The notes: generated from the letters alone by a model not told the origin. A DNA stretch of 64,000 nucleotides from Sambucus nigra (GCA_949130495.1 OX422221.1:143191405-143255404); one strand, 5' to 3'. Counted from the stretch's first letter, positions 34,181-46,038 are shown. Translations and numbers: made by a program.

Positions 34181-34720
34181 CTAGCTGGGAGCTGATCCCA
34201 CCTGGAGTACCTGATTCTCGCCTGGTGGCCTGCTCTCGTGGATGCTCGGGTGAGTGAGGAAATCGATGGGGATGGTTCTTTTTAGGTCGGAGTCGACTGC
34301 CGAACTCAGGGCTGCTAGGGCATCAGCATAGCTGTTTTGCCCTCTGGGAACCTGCTGGACATTGATCTCTTCGAAGCTCGCCATTAATTTTTTAACTAAG
34401 GCGAGGTAAGCTACTATTCTTTCATCTTTTGCATTGTAATCTCCATTTATGTGATTGGAGACTAATTGGGAATCTCTGAACACCTGTAAATGCTTTGCTC
34501 CCAAAGTGTGTGCCTTTTGGAGGTCGGCTATTATGGCTTCGTATTCTGCTTCGTTTTTGGAGGCTGCAAATCCAAGCCTGATTCCTTGTTCAAGGATTGT
34601 ATTTTCTGGGGTAACGAGGACAATGCCTAGTCCTGCCCCCTTTGAATTGGAGGCTCCATCAATAAACAGTTTCCAGGTTCCCACTGCCGCTTGGTCCTCC
34701 TTTGGCCTTGGTAGTTGAGG
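34181..34720 (-). pseudogene. Gypsy copy 2 archaeal-type RNase H
   Basis: Open frame of 167 codons: TWKLFIDGASNSKGAGLGIV, ILEQGIRLGFAASKNEAEYE, LQVFRDSQLVSNHINGDYNA, QQVPRGQNSYADALAALSSA. The D, E, D, D positions of the RNase H fold are all present. In the third block, FRDSQLV replaces FGDSQLV of copy 1. The start methionine is internal to the polyprotein, not a true start. The domain itself is intact, but a stop separates it from integrase at 34181. Confidence 0.85.
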
Positions 34721-36060
34721 TTGGTTGGAAGGTACCTCGCCCGTGAATTCGGCTATGAAATTAGCAAGGATCTGTCCCTTAATGGCAATCCTTGGTTGAA
34801 ATTGGATGTCAAATTGTCTGATCTTGACTGACCATTTAGACAGCCCGCCCGATAAATCCGCTTTCCTCAGGACTACCTTAAGGGGGTGCGATGTAAGGAC
34901 GATGATTATGTGGGCTTAAAAATAGTGCTTCAGCTTCCTCGAGGCCACTACTAGTGCATAGGCGAGATTTTCCAACGGTAGGTACCTTTGCTCGGCGTCG
35001 AGTAGGGTCTTGCTCGCGTAATAAAGGGTGCTGGATTCCTGCAACCTCGCATATTAGTGCAGAGCTGATAGTGTGGTTTGAAACGTAGAGGTACAGGTAC
35101 AAAGAATCTATTTTCCGTGGTATAACGAGCAGTGGTAGAGAGCTTAAGTATGCTTTAAGATCGACCAGTGCTTGCGAGCAATCTGGGCTCCATTCTACCA
35201 ATTTATTCCCCTTCAGAAGCTAGAAGAAAGGCTTGCATTTCTCAGAGGATTTAGAGATGAAGCGATTTAGGGCAGCGAGCATACCAGTGAGCTTCTGTAC
35301 GTCCTGGATTGTTCGAGGTGGTTGTACCCTGTTAATTGCATCGATTTGGTCTGGATTAGCCTCTATGACTCTCTTGCTGACTAAGTACCCAAGAAATTTT
35401 CCTGACTGGACACCGAAAGAACACTTGCTTGCATTAAGTTTCATTCGGTACTTCCTGAGGATTTCAAAGGTGTTTGATAGGTCTGAGAGGTGATTCTCTT
35501 TCCTCTTACTTTTAACAAGCATGTCATTGATGTAGACCTCCATGGTGCTTCCCATCTGGTCCTTGAACATCTTGGTGACCAGCCGCTGATAGGTTGCCCC
35601 TGCATTTTTTAGCCCAAAAGGCATTACCTTGTAGCAGTATAATCCAACTGTCGTGATGAACGCTTTTTTGTCCTGGTCAGGGGCATACAAGGGGATCTGA
35701 TGATACCCTGAGTATGCGTCCAGAAAACTCATTCGTTCGTGAGCTGCAGTGGCGTCCACTAGTTGGTCTATTTTTGGGAGGGGGAAACTATCTTTAGGGC
35801 ATGCTTTGTTGAGGTCAGTGAAGTCAATGCAGACTCTCCACTTCTCGTTGCTTTTTGGAACTACTATTGGGTTGGATAACTACTTGGGGAATTGTACTTC
35901 CCGTATGGATCCTGCATCCAATAGTTTTTCGACCTCCTTCTCTACCGCTTTATCCTTCTTGGGTGCAGTTCGCCGTGCCTTCTGCGTGATGGGTTTGAAG
36001 GCAGGATCGACGTGCAGCTGATGGCAGACCAAATTAGGATCGATTCCAGGTAGCTCTTAT
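34721..36060 (-). pseudogene. Gypsy copy 2 reverse transcriptase and RNase H
   Basis: The RT blocks begin LHVDPAFKPITQKARRTAPK and EKLLDAGSIREVQFPK, followed by a stop, then WRVCIDFTDLNKACPKDSFP. From 35759 to 35220 a continuous frame reads MDATAAHERMSFLDAYSGYH, AFITTVGLYCYKVMPFGLKN, MEVYINDMLVKSK and KLNASKCSFGVQSGKFLGYL, ending TGMLAALNRFISKSSEK. The active-site YxDD reads YIND, so the first catalytic aspartate is asparagine. The RNase H part (35201-34878) reads LLVIPRKIDSLYLYLYVS with frame damage afterwards. Confidence 0.85.
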
Positions 36061-36260
36061 GGCTCCCATGCGAAAACATCTATGTTGCGTCTCAGTAGAG
36101 TTATCAAGTCCTTTTGTTCCTGGTCGGTGAGAGATTCTCCAATCAAGAAGACTCTACTACTATCGCTATCTCCAGCCGCAACTTCTACCAGGTCCACGAC
36201 GACCCGCTCGGAGGGGAGGAGCTTGGTTTCCTCCACTCCAGGTCTTTCGTACTTTAATTT

Positions 36261-36899
36261 CTATTTATAAGGTATCAGACCTTCTTCTATTTTCTCGCTG
36301 GGCTGATCGGCCTTCCTTTCTGGCCTTGGTCGGATGGCTGCTATGAAGCACCTTCTTGCCATTTCTTGGTCGTCGTGGATCTCCATTACTCCTTGCTCGG
36401 TTACATATTTGAGTTTCTGATGGTAGGTTGAGGAGACTACCTTCATCGCATGAAGCCATCCCTTGCCGAGGATGGCCCGGTATGGCGAGTCGATGTCAAC
36501 TACCAAAAACTCGATCATCTTGGAGACATTTCCAGCGCGTACCCGTAATATAATCTTTCCCAAGGGCATAGTTATTTTTCCAGCGAAGCCAACTAAAGGG
36601 ACAGTAGCTTCCTTTAGGTCGGCGATGCTTAACTTCAATTTTCTGAATAGGTCGAGATACATTACCTAGGACGAGCTTCCCTGGTCGACGAGCAACTTGT
36701 CGACGTCAAAGTTAGCTATCCTGAGGGTAATGATCAGAGCGTCGTGATGTGGGGTTCTCACTCCCACCAGATCTTCATCTGTGAAAACAATATGTTTGTT
36801 ATAGTCGACGTCATCCGATCGTCGATGCTTTCCTGACTGTGACTTTGCTGGATCGATCTGAAAAGCCTGCATTACCGCTATAAGTTTCTTCACCTCCAT
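36261..36899 (-). pseudogene. Gypsy copy 2 protease region
   Basis: MEVKKLIAVMQAFQIDPAKS opens it; the MEV replaces the CACTA junction seen in copy 1. The active site is LLVDQGSSS, followed by one stop and VMYLDLFRKLKLSIADLK. Then come VGFAGKITMPLGKIILRVRA and FLVVDIDSPYRAILGKGWLH. One stop at 36666-36668 is the main lesion. Confidence 0.85.
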
Positions 36900-36920
36900 T
36901 CGAGATGAATTTTCTTAGAT

Positions 36921-38498
36921 CTACTTGGCATCAGATGTCCCACGAATTATCGTGAACTCATATCCAGTGTCATCTTCGAGCACGTTGTCAGGTCTCGCTT
37001 CTCTATTGGCAGCCACCTTCTCTGCCCTTTTCTCCATAAACTCGTTCAAATGCCCAGACTGGGCTAGTTCCTCTAGGTGAGACTTAAGAGCTTTGAAATG
37101 CTCAGTTTTATGTCCTCCCTCTTTGTGAAAAGTGCATCTTAGCGCATTATTCCTCTTCGAGGGATCTCCTCCCATCTTCCTGGGCCACTTGATGAATGGC
37201 TCATCTTTGATCTTCGTGAGAATTTTGTAAATTGCTTCTTTAAAGACGGTGTTGACCGCCTCGAATGCTTTCGACGCATCATTGTTCCCTCCGCTCTTGG
37301 AGCCATTTTTCACCCGTTCTTTTCTCCTTTCTTCTGGTTATCAGCTTTGTCACTGCCCTTGGCAGTGAATTTTAGCTCGATCGTTTTCTCCTGTACTGAG
37401 GCGGGTGATATCTTCCACCTTAGCGTATTTATTGATGCGAGCCATCAGGTCATCAATAGTCATAGCCTCCTTCTTCGTCAGGGACTGGTAGAGAAGGGAA
37501 GAACTGGGTAGCCCAATTTTGAAAGAGGCCACTGCCACTCCCTCCGGGCAATCCTCGATCTCATTGAATAATTCCCAGTATCTTTTCGCGTAGTCTCGGA
37601 GTGTTTCTTGAGGCGTTTTCTTCATTGTTAGTAAAGCATCCATCCTTTTGGGATGGGAGCTACTAGTAATGAAGCGGGCCATAAAAAGTTCAGCCAGGGA
37701 TTTGAAACTTTTGATGGATCGGTGGGGGAGCCTTTCAAACCATTTCTGCGTAACGTCATGTAAGCTCGAGGGAAAAATTCAGCACATTAGCGCGTCCCAG
37801 TGGTTCCAGAGGGTCATGGCCTGTCGGTACTGCCTGACGTGGTCAATGGGATCAGTCTTACCATCGTAAATCTTGAACCTTAGAATGAAAAATTTCTTAG
37901 GGGCTTCTTCTTCTTCTATTTCCCTCGTGAAAGGTGACTTCATCTGGGTTTTGAGAGCTCGTCTAGCGAGTTCTCGGGTCGATCTAGTACCGTGGTGGGC
38001 AAGATGTTGGTCTATCTCCTTGCGGACCAGATTTTGTATGTTTTCGTCGCTGCGAGTAGGGCTCTGGTAACGGCGAGCTCTTCACAGCTGCTCGCGGAGG
38101 TCGTCGTCTGATTCGCCTTCTTCAATCTTTTGAGATCCCCGCCTAGGGCTCCTTCCTCGACTGCGAGACTTGCTCGCCTGAGGGCTAGGAGTGCGGTATG
38201 GACGTCTGCTGTTATCAGGATGAAGTTCCCTCTCCAGTCTTTCCAGTATTCTTTTCAAGCGAGCATTCTCAGCCTCGTATCTGCGAGAAGACTCCCTCTG
38301 TTAATGGAGCCTTACCTCGTATGCATCAATCAGTCTGGATATTTATGTGGACCTCCCTGGTCCTTGGCTTTCTTCCGAGGCTGGCCTTTACAAGCGAGCC
38401 CTCTGATCTGAACGTCGAACTTCAGACCTAATCCTGCGAGGAGCAGGTGGTTCTTGAATATCCCCTGCCTGGGGGGCATTGCTGCTGTGACCATACAT
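36921..38498 (-). pseudogene. gag: Gypsy copy 2 gag
   Basis: Starts MYGHSSNAPQAGDIQEPP at 38498. A charged region follows (YEAENARLKRILERLERELH), then an arginine/serine-rich stretch SKSRSRGRSPRRGSQ not preserved in copy 1. The capsid-like part reads RFKIYDGKTDPIDHVRQY, QAMTLWNHWDALM and WFERLPHRSIKSFKSLAE, then LLTMKKTPQETLRDYAKRYW. The zinc-finger-like CTFHKEGGHKTEHFKALKSH has phenylalanine where copy 1 keeps the last cysteine. Stops lie near 38340, 38285, 38090 and 37785, and a frame change near 37350. Confidence 0.82.
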
Positions 38499-38548
38499 TT
38501 TAAACTCCTTTCTTGGTGTGGGCTCTTCTCAGGAAAAGATGAACGTTT

Positions 38549-38566
38549 CCCACAGACGGCGCCAAT
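38549..38566 (-). other. Primer binding site of gypsy copy 2
   Basis: On the minus strand ATTGGCGCCGTCTGTGGG follows directly after the LTR end CACCACA, matching the site in copy 1 apart from two or three bases. Confidence 0.65.
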
Positions 38567-38974
38567 TGTGGTGAAAATTATTATGCAACACAAATAAATA
38601 CAAGAGAGGCAATTACCAAGGAATAACAAGGAATGTAAAATGACAATCATAGAACAAAGGATGTACATGGTTCAGCAAAGATGTGCCTACGTCCACGGTG
38701 GTGCAGTCGATATTATTTCTATATACTCCGGAGAGTGGTTACAGAGAATATAACTTGTTCTATTGCCCCGGACCCAGGGTTCAATATATACATGTATGTT
38801 TAGGTGAGTGGGGGTGTTGGATTCTCCCACATCTTCCATCTCTCCTTATAACCTCCCTTAATGGGAACGTGTGAAGAGATCGGATAATCAAATAAGAGAT
38901 GGGGGGCCTGAACTTTGGGCCACCAGAATTGGGTTACTCGTCCGGGCCCATGATCTTAATTTTAGGTACCCACA
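38567..38974 (-). repeat. 5' LTR of gypsy copy 2
   Basis: On the minus strand it runs from TGTGGGTACCT to CACCACA. It shares GTGGGTACCT, AACACCCCCACTC, TATATATTGAACCC, CACCGTGGACGTAGG and GTTATTCCTTGGTAATTGC with, or in similar form to, the copy 1 LTR. It may lack a few bases at its outer end, since copy 1 has a longer start. Confidence 0.75.
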
Positions 38975-39402
38975 CCTTTATTTAAGGTTTTACATATATC
39001 AAATTTATACAGTAGCAGAAAGAAATTTAGTTTCAATATTCAAAGATGTTAAAAAAATTGCAGAAAGTATTTAGACATGATTGATTGTAAGGATTGTCCT
39101 CTAAGAAAGGAATCCAAAGTGAAAAAGAACATTGTAAATGAAACATTGAAAGTTTCCAAGAAATATATTGTGTTGGGAGTTCTGCTTCATGACTTTGTAA
39201 TGTCGGTGATATGGTGTTTAATGATGACTCCCGAAGATATCTTTAGAGTTGGATTTTGGAGACAAGATCGATACGGTGTTATAACATCAGTTAAGAAGTT
39301 TGCATATGCCGAATGCATAGTCAGTGTTGCACGACCGTTGTAAATTCTACGAAATATGTTCAAAGCACAACTCGGTGTTTAATTTCTGCTGCTACGGTGT
39401 TG
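38975..39402. other. Unassigned segment with 88-codon open frame
   Basis: A frame on the plus strand at 39077-39343 reads MIDCKDCPLRKESKVKKN... VSVARPL. It has a CxxC near the start, a lysine-rich part and a hydrophobic middle (IVLGVLLHDFVMSVIWCLMM) that could be a membrane helix. I do not recognise the family. It is flanked on both sides by transposable elements and has no visible splice context, so it may be chance or an exon fragment. Confidence 0.3.
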
Positions 39403-40118
39403 TTTATTGTAACACCTTGTGAATTTAAACCGTGAAACATTTTATAACTTAAAATTTCACGAAAAATAATATTTTGGAATTAATTAATTTTTATACTTAA
39501 AAATGTTGGTTTTGATTTATGGAAATGAGACTTTAATCGAAATTAAAATCAGGATTAAAATTTGCAAATTATAGTTTTTTATATAAAAATGGGGGATCTC
39601 GGTTTGGTAGGGAATCCGAACCGATTTGGCCCTGGGGCGAATCGGTTGTTTCTAGTGGCACGCGTAAATTGTCTTTTTCTTGTAGTGTTTGTGTTGGACT
39701 CAAACTCTTTTCTTTTCTTAAAATAGAAATGTAAGGACACAAATTTCCAATTGAGTCCATATATAGTTTTGGTTCAATTCCAGACAAAAACATTTAGTCA
39801 TAGGATAGTATTTAATTGTAATATTCTCAAGCCTATGAAGTGTTTGTTGAAGACGTAGTGGCAAAGAGTATAAAGCTTCATCAAATATGTCGGTTTGCGT
39901 GCCTCGTTTCTACGTCATCAACCATAGTTCCATGCTCCCAAGGTATGAATGCAATATTATATATATAGGAGCTTGGAACAAGTTTATTGGGTGTTAGGTT
40001 TTATAAAAACTGCGTTTTGTTTTAAAAAAGAATTAATTAAAAATTTAAATAAATGTTTATAAAGTTTTCTAGGCTTAAACAAGTATATTCAAACTTTCTG
40101 GTTTTTCGTTCCATAGAG

Positions 40119-40350
40119 TCGTTCGAACGAGATTGTCGTTCGAACGAAAATGTCGTTCGAACGAACCTGCCAACGAGTTCCCATATTAGGCCACTGAAAA
40201 TGTCGTTCGATATGTCGTTCGAACGAACCTGTGTTCGAACGAGATATCCAACGAGACTTCTAACGAGTTCCCTCTTTAAACATTCTGGAACTTCGTTAGA
40301 AATCTCGTTCGAACGAGATTTCGTTCGAACGAAAATGTCGTTCGAACGAG
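40119..40350. repeat. Palindrome array of LTR D (CGTTCGAACG)
   Basis: Eight copies of TCGTTCGAACGA or near variants in 230 bp, plus a half copy (TCGTTCGATAT). Spacers include CCAACGAG, CTAACGAGTTCC and AAAATG. Confidence 0.93.
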
Positions 40351-42524
40351 ATTTGGCGGGAACAGTTAAATGGCAGTTTTTACCCATTTTCCCACTAGTT
40401 TACCCCACTATCTTTTTGCTGAATATGTATGTGCGGGAAACCATTTTTCTAATCTAACTTTTCCATTCCATTCCATCTCTTAGAGAGAGTTTGAGAGCGA
40501 AAATTGTTTAAGGAAAATGTTCAAGTTTTGAGTACTATTTTTCAAGAGAAAATATTTTATCACTCTAATTTTACACCCATATTGTTTATCCAAGTTCACA
40601 TATATACATATCAATTGCTTGGAGTTTGGCATCGGTTTATCTCTTCCGTTTCAAAGAGAAGTTTTGGTTTGCTTCTACATCCATCAAAGAAGAAGACGTT
40701 TTGTTGCGATTCTACCCACTTGGAGAAAGGCTCCTTGTTCGGGTGACGGTGACCATATAAAGTCCTATCGGTGGATCCCGAGACCGCGGTGGTGTTCCAA
40801 GGTTATCCGCTAGGAAGAGGTGTCTACAAGAAGAAGCGTCGAGGCTTGAAAGGGATCGAGTCGTGTGTTGTAAGTCTTTCTGTCTTGTACTTGTAATTCC
40901 GTATCTAGTGGATTTGTGGCTAGGGCCGTCCGAGGTTGTTTCCCGTCTTGGGTTTTTCCTCGTACATCGCGGCGTAGTGTGATTGATTTATTTTATCTTG
41001 CAAAATAATGTAGAACGCATGTTTAGAATAATTCAAGATAAAATTTGGTTTAAATCATCACACTCATTTAATTTGGTGCTAAATTATATATTGGGTAAAG
41101 TTTATTTAATTCAAGTCATTTGCTAAAATTTGGTTTCGCCTAATTTGCTAATATTGATAAATATGACTTAGGCAAATTCTAGGACTTGGATTAATTAATT
41201 AATTGGTTTAAGTGAATATATTAATTGATTAATTTTACTTCACTTGGTGTAATTTTAATTTGTTTAAGAAATTAAAATTTGCCGTTTTAAAGTTGAACCA
41301 TCACACCGCTTCCGCATCGAGTTTACATAAAAAGGAAATAATAAATTAGTATTGGGGGCCTCGCGCTCCAACAAGAAAGACATGGATTTATGGTTTTTAA
41401 AACACATTTTAACCATTTCAAAAAGTAGTAGCCTCCCATATTTTTTCCTCCTCTCATCTTCAAAGCCTAAACCCCATTTAAATCAACTTTCAACTCAAGT
41501 TTTGAAGATCTAAACCGAGTTTTCTCAAGAACATCTAAGAAAGTGTCTTTACTATTTTCCCAGAGGAACGCAATCATATAATAAGACTTTCGAGATGATT
41601 CCTTTACGTGCATGAACATTTCTATTGTCCCCCTTTAGTATTATGCGTTTTAAATGTTGTCTAAACACTAATAATCGTTGTTTTCATAAAATAAATTAAA
41701 AACACTAACTAGGAAAAGTGAAACTATAGGCTATTTTTATTCAAATCTCTACTACGAATTAAGACTCAAAACTCTTGTATGCATAGATTAGGGGTTAAGA
41801 TTCCATTAGAGCATATAAATTTCGCAGGTTAAAATAAATCGTTTGAATTTTATAAATTGAATTCGACTCTTAAAATCAAATTATTTATGTGTAGCTTGTA
41901 GAATATAAATTTATTATTGTATGCCTCCGAAATATGCATGTGAATGAAAATCATATAAGTTGTTGAATAAAGAAGGAAGTGTTTCATTAATTTTATAATT
42001 ATAATTAAACGAACATAATTTGGATAAATAGTAATCTTGTATTTGATTCGGAAGAATTGCATTATAATTGAAAAAATATGCCTTGTGTGATCGTTAATTG
42101 TGTTAATATTCGACACCTCAGGACGACCGAATTGTTGGGCTAGCTATGTTCTCACCTTATTTTAGGTTGCTTACTAGATATGAGACTAATAGGTAGACTT
42201 TTGTTGTTGTAATACTTTTTTGGTATGGGACTAGTGAGTTTAGATTTTTACGGATGGGTATTTTTCGGGGTGGGGCTAAGTAGTAGACTTTTTCGTTGTT
42301 TAGTTAGCCTAGGTGCGAGACTAGGTGGTAATTGTCATTACGTATCCTTGCTAGGGGATTGGCTAGGATATACTTGTGGTTTAAAGATCTCTTGGTATGA
42401 GACTAGGGATGGTTTGAGGATTTAAGGCTCGAATAAAGGGTGGGGCTATCAAAAAATGATGAACTTGATAAAATGGGGAATTAATGTCTAAGATAATAAA
42501 CGGGTATTAGAATGAATTTGCGTC

Positions 42525-42790
42525 GCCAATAAATGCAGGCCCAATGAAATTGGGTTCGTTGGCTATTGCGACGTGGGAGTATGTTGACATCACTAATAAG
42601 TGCAGGGCTAACGAAAATTGGGCTGGCTGACTATTGTGAAGTGTCGTGAGTGGAACCTTGCGAATAAGTGTAGGGACAATGAAATTGGGCCGATTGGCTA
42701 TAGCAAAAGGGGAATGTGTGTGATGTAAAACTTTAGGCACACCCGAATATGTGTAGGATCGATAGAAAGGTCGACTGACTGTAGTAGTGT
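42525..42790 (+). repeat. Diverged tandem repeat inside LTR D
   Basis: AATAAGTGCAGGG followed by AATGAAATTGGGC and TTGGCTAT recurs at about 42528, 42595, 42663 and, weaker, 42745. Periods are 67, 68 and about 82 bp. Confidence 0.8.
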
Positions 42791-43517
42791 CCCCATAGTA
42801 ATAAATTAGGTTAATAGAATTAAATCAAGTTGCTAGCTTTAATAAAATTAAATGATTGAAATATCATAATTGGACTTAAATATTGGGGTGGCTTAATTAT
42901 GTGAGTAGATAATTGTAGTTCAATTTTACTCGCATGCTAATATATATCTCGTTTAATATAAAATACTCTATTGTGATATTTATCATATATACTACCTTTG
43001 TCTGGGTTTACGGACCCTAATTGGGAGGAGTAGCTAGTATTCATGTAGCGGCGTCTGATTCATTGCATCGACTAATATTTCAGAGATAGCGCTGGAGTAG
43101 ATGCATATGATGGATTGGATATCTTTGGAGTGCAGTTGGAGATTTACTTTATTTTATTAGTAGTTTAGCTTATCTTTCCGTTCCGTCATTTTTTTTCTAT
43201 GAGACTTTTATTTATCAATTTAGTGGGTCAATCAGTTCCAGAATTATTTACGAATTTCAATTAGAGATTTTGTTGGATTATTTAATTTGATTATTTATTT
43301 ATCGTTTGGAGAAGAACCGTATTTTGAAGTTAGTATTGCGATGGATATTATTGTTTGGATGTTTTATATTCGTGGGACTAAACTGAATTATCTCTGGTGG
43401 AGACAGAGTTTTATTGTGTCATATTTCTTTAATATGCCAAGAATGGTATTTTATTTAGTGACGTCTGGCGTACATTGGCGGCGGTCGATGCCATAATGCA
43501 AAGGGTGTTACATTTAT

Positions 43518-44003
43518 TATGGTACATATGAAATGAGCATGAATTCTCCCATATGTAATTATCATCGGTCAAAATTAATATTGATATAGCTCCATTATTT
43601 AAAGATTACAACGTCCACTAAAATTCCCATGGAAAATTTTCATAATCCGAATGGACTCAAGGGTCCATATGGGATGCCTCGCTCTGCTTGTGGGTTTTTA
43701 GAAAAAAAATTTATATTCAGATCATACTTCCACTCAAATGTGGTCTAATTTCTTAACTTGATCAAAATCTGGATCACAGAATCCTGAACAAAAAAATAAT
43801 TAGACAATACAAAACCTCGATCACGAAATCATAAGTTCCAATTATGGTTGTATAGAAATAGAGGGGAGAGATGGTGTCTAGGCCTTTGTTAGTAAAAAAA
43901 CTTTGCCAAAAGATTCCATCTCCACAATAAACAGCCAATAACTGATGTTTTTTCTGGCTTCACATAGATTTGATGTTTGTCTTTGTTAGTTGCGATTGAG
44001 GAT
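43518..44003. other. Unassigned AT-rich stretch
   Basis: Nothing recognised between solo LTR D and the hAT-like element. Confidence 0.35.
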
Positions 44004-44695
44004 CAGGGACGAAACTACCTTGGGGCAGAGGGGGGCCATGACCCCCTCCAAAATTTTCATTATATTTACTCTACTGCTATACAAATTTGAAGTGGGGAGT
44101 GATTAGATATATCCTTTATCCCAGTTTCACATAATTTCTTTTAAAAACCCGATTACCTTTTAAGTTAAGAACTAAGGCCGCTTCTAACTTTTTTGTTATT
44201 TTTCATTCAAAATGTGTTGTTGCCTATATCATTGTGGCAATATATATTAGGGTTTCTCTTCCCATGTACACACATATATTGACAATTTCGTTCTTATATT
44301 TAGTCTGAATTAATATTTAAGTTTTGATATATTTGCAAATGAATATTTTTCCTTGATTTTGTGTTTTAATTGCATATATAATTTTTTAAACCTTAAATCC
44401 ATTTTAATTGTAGATTTTTGACATAATTGTAAATTCAAATTTTGACTCAGAGTGTTTATTATAATGCATTTATAAATTTTAATGTTAAATAGATTCTAAT
44501 TGCCATTTTTACCACTTTTTTTTGTTATCTTTCTCAAGTTAATTGTCTTATTTTTATCATGGTAAAAGTACGTTTTAATTTATTTTTGTATATCATGAAT
44601 TTTTTCTTTTGTTGATGAATATATGGTCTTTTAAGTGAATTTTTTCCCCATAACTGTTGGGCCCCCCTTAAGATTAAATCCTGACTTCGTCCCTG
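44004..44695. mobile_element. hAT-like non-autonomous element
   Basis: Terminal inverted repeats CAGGGACGAA and TTCGTCCCTG (692 bp apart), with subterminal GGGGGGCC and GGGCCCCCC stretches. It is flanked by an 8-bp duplication with one mismatch: TTGAGGAT at 43996-44003 and ATGAGGAT at 44696-44703. The 8-bp duplication and CAGGG ends fit the hAT superfamily. There is no transposase inside; the interior is very AT-rich. Confidence 0.85.
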
Positions 44696-44703
44696 ATGAG
44701 GAT

Positions 44704-46038
44704 CATCTCATGATAGGAGAAGTTCGCACCAAACTGGTACTCATCTGATTATGAGATATGAAGACAAATTTATGATTTTTATAAGACCATTAATATAGAA
44801 CCTACAAATTTATGGTTTTTGTAAGACTATTAATGTAAAACAATCCAAACTTGATGATATCAATTTATTTTATCACTAATTTTTAGCGCTGAGCGATGCG
44901 CGGACGGTTGTTAATCAAAAAATTAAAATTAAATTATATAATCAATATTTCAAGTAACTTTGTACCATAATTTTCTTGACAATAGACACAATTAAATAAC
45001 CAATTTCTTATAAAATTTACTTTTAGTTCTAGTAGAATTCCTTAAAATCGTGCAATTTCTTTCTAAATATCACAACATACAAAAATAAAAACACAAAAGT
45101 AAAAAAAAGGGAAAAGTGAAAAAAAGAAAGAAAAAGAAATTGATCTTTAATGAACCTTTCTCCTATCAAACACCATCCCCTGTTTCTTGGTGTCCTTTGG
45201 ATTTCATGAAATTAACAACTCATATGAGCTTAAAAACTTGAAACAAAGAGCCATAAACGATAAAACAATTTCCTATTGATTTTATATAGCATAAAATATT
45301 TTATAGAATATTTTTTTCGCTAATTTTAATATAGAAATGGAATGTTGCATCATATAAAAATCAAAGAAGCTCAAAAATTGTGCTAACCTTTCACCCATAC
45401 TTCCTGTGCAACCAAAAAATGACCTATAAAAGACATTTACCAACCAAAAAAATGTATAAAAAACACATGTACAAAAGAAAGACATAAAAGGATTATTTGT
45501 CAAGAAAAAAATTATATGAAAGAAGATAGTATCCAACTTTTTCAAGGGCAATTTTGGACAAAACCCTTTTCTATAAGGAAATAAAAAACAAACTATGGAA
45601 AACCTCCGATTGTCTTAAAAAAACAAAAAAAAAGAAGATAAATTATATAAGCAATTGATATGTAGACTATTATAAATCGTTAATCTTTCAAAGTATATGG
45701 CAATAATAAATATTTTTTATACCTTGCATAAAATAATGTGAGGCTGCATATATAATCTATATATGTTTTCGTACATGTTGTTTTAGCATCATCAGTTTGA
45801 TGATGATATATGGTGCATATATTAAAATATGTTTCTTAATCACTCCATTCAACTAAAAAAAACACATAAGCCATATGTTTCTTAAGGTGATGCTTGAGCT
45901 TCTTCCTAACACAATTTTCAAAACTTTACACATCTACTAACATTGACATAAAAAAAGGTGAGCGTCAAATATAATAATAAGAAGAAAGAAAAGTTCCCTA
46001 CAAAATTAACCTCAAGGCTATCATTTTGGTTCCCTCGT
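44704..46038. other. Unassigned AT-rich stretch
   Basis: AT-rich, with no recognised gene or repeat. A short TTTGATGATG-type repeat lies near 45795. Confidence 0.35.

Larger units (their letters stand above)
33713..38974 (-). mobile_element. Ty3/gypsy Tat-lineage element, copy 2, truncated
   Basis: Minus strand. LTR at 38567-38974, primer site, gag (38498 to about 36921), protease (36899-36261), RT and RNase H (about 36060-34720), archaeal-type RNase H (34684-34181) and integrase. Integrase stops after LVATDYF at 33713, where A-rich tandem repeats begin. The rest of integrase, the antisense ORF and the 3' LTR are absent. It is of the same family as copy 1 by order and wording of all domains, and generally better preserved. 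It supplies the uninterrupted reference for the CACTA insertion site in copy 1. Confidence 0.88.
39408..43512 (+). mobile_element. Solo LTR D, 4.1 kb, with TTTAT duplication
   Basis: Begins TGTAACACCTTGTG and ends GGGTGTTACA, flanked by a perfect 5-bp duplication TTTAT (39403-39407 and 43513-43517). No internal region, primer site or polypurine tract is present. It is a single LTR, as left by recombination between the two LTRs of a full element. The ends resemble those of A, B and C (TGTAACA.../...TGTTACA). The plus orientation is inferred from the leader and the palindrome array lying about 0.7 kb from the left end, as in B and C. Confidence 0.88.

Noticed and set aside
34181..34684. Stand-alone host RNase H gene
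   Set aside because: It sits between pol RNase H and integrase of gypsy copy 2 and aligns with the decayed counterpart in copy 1.
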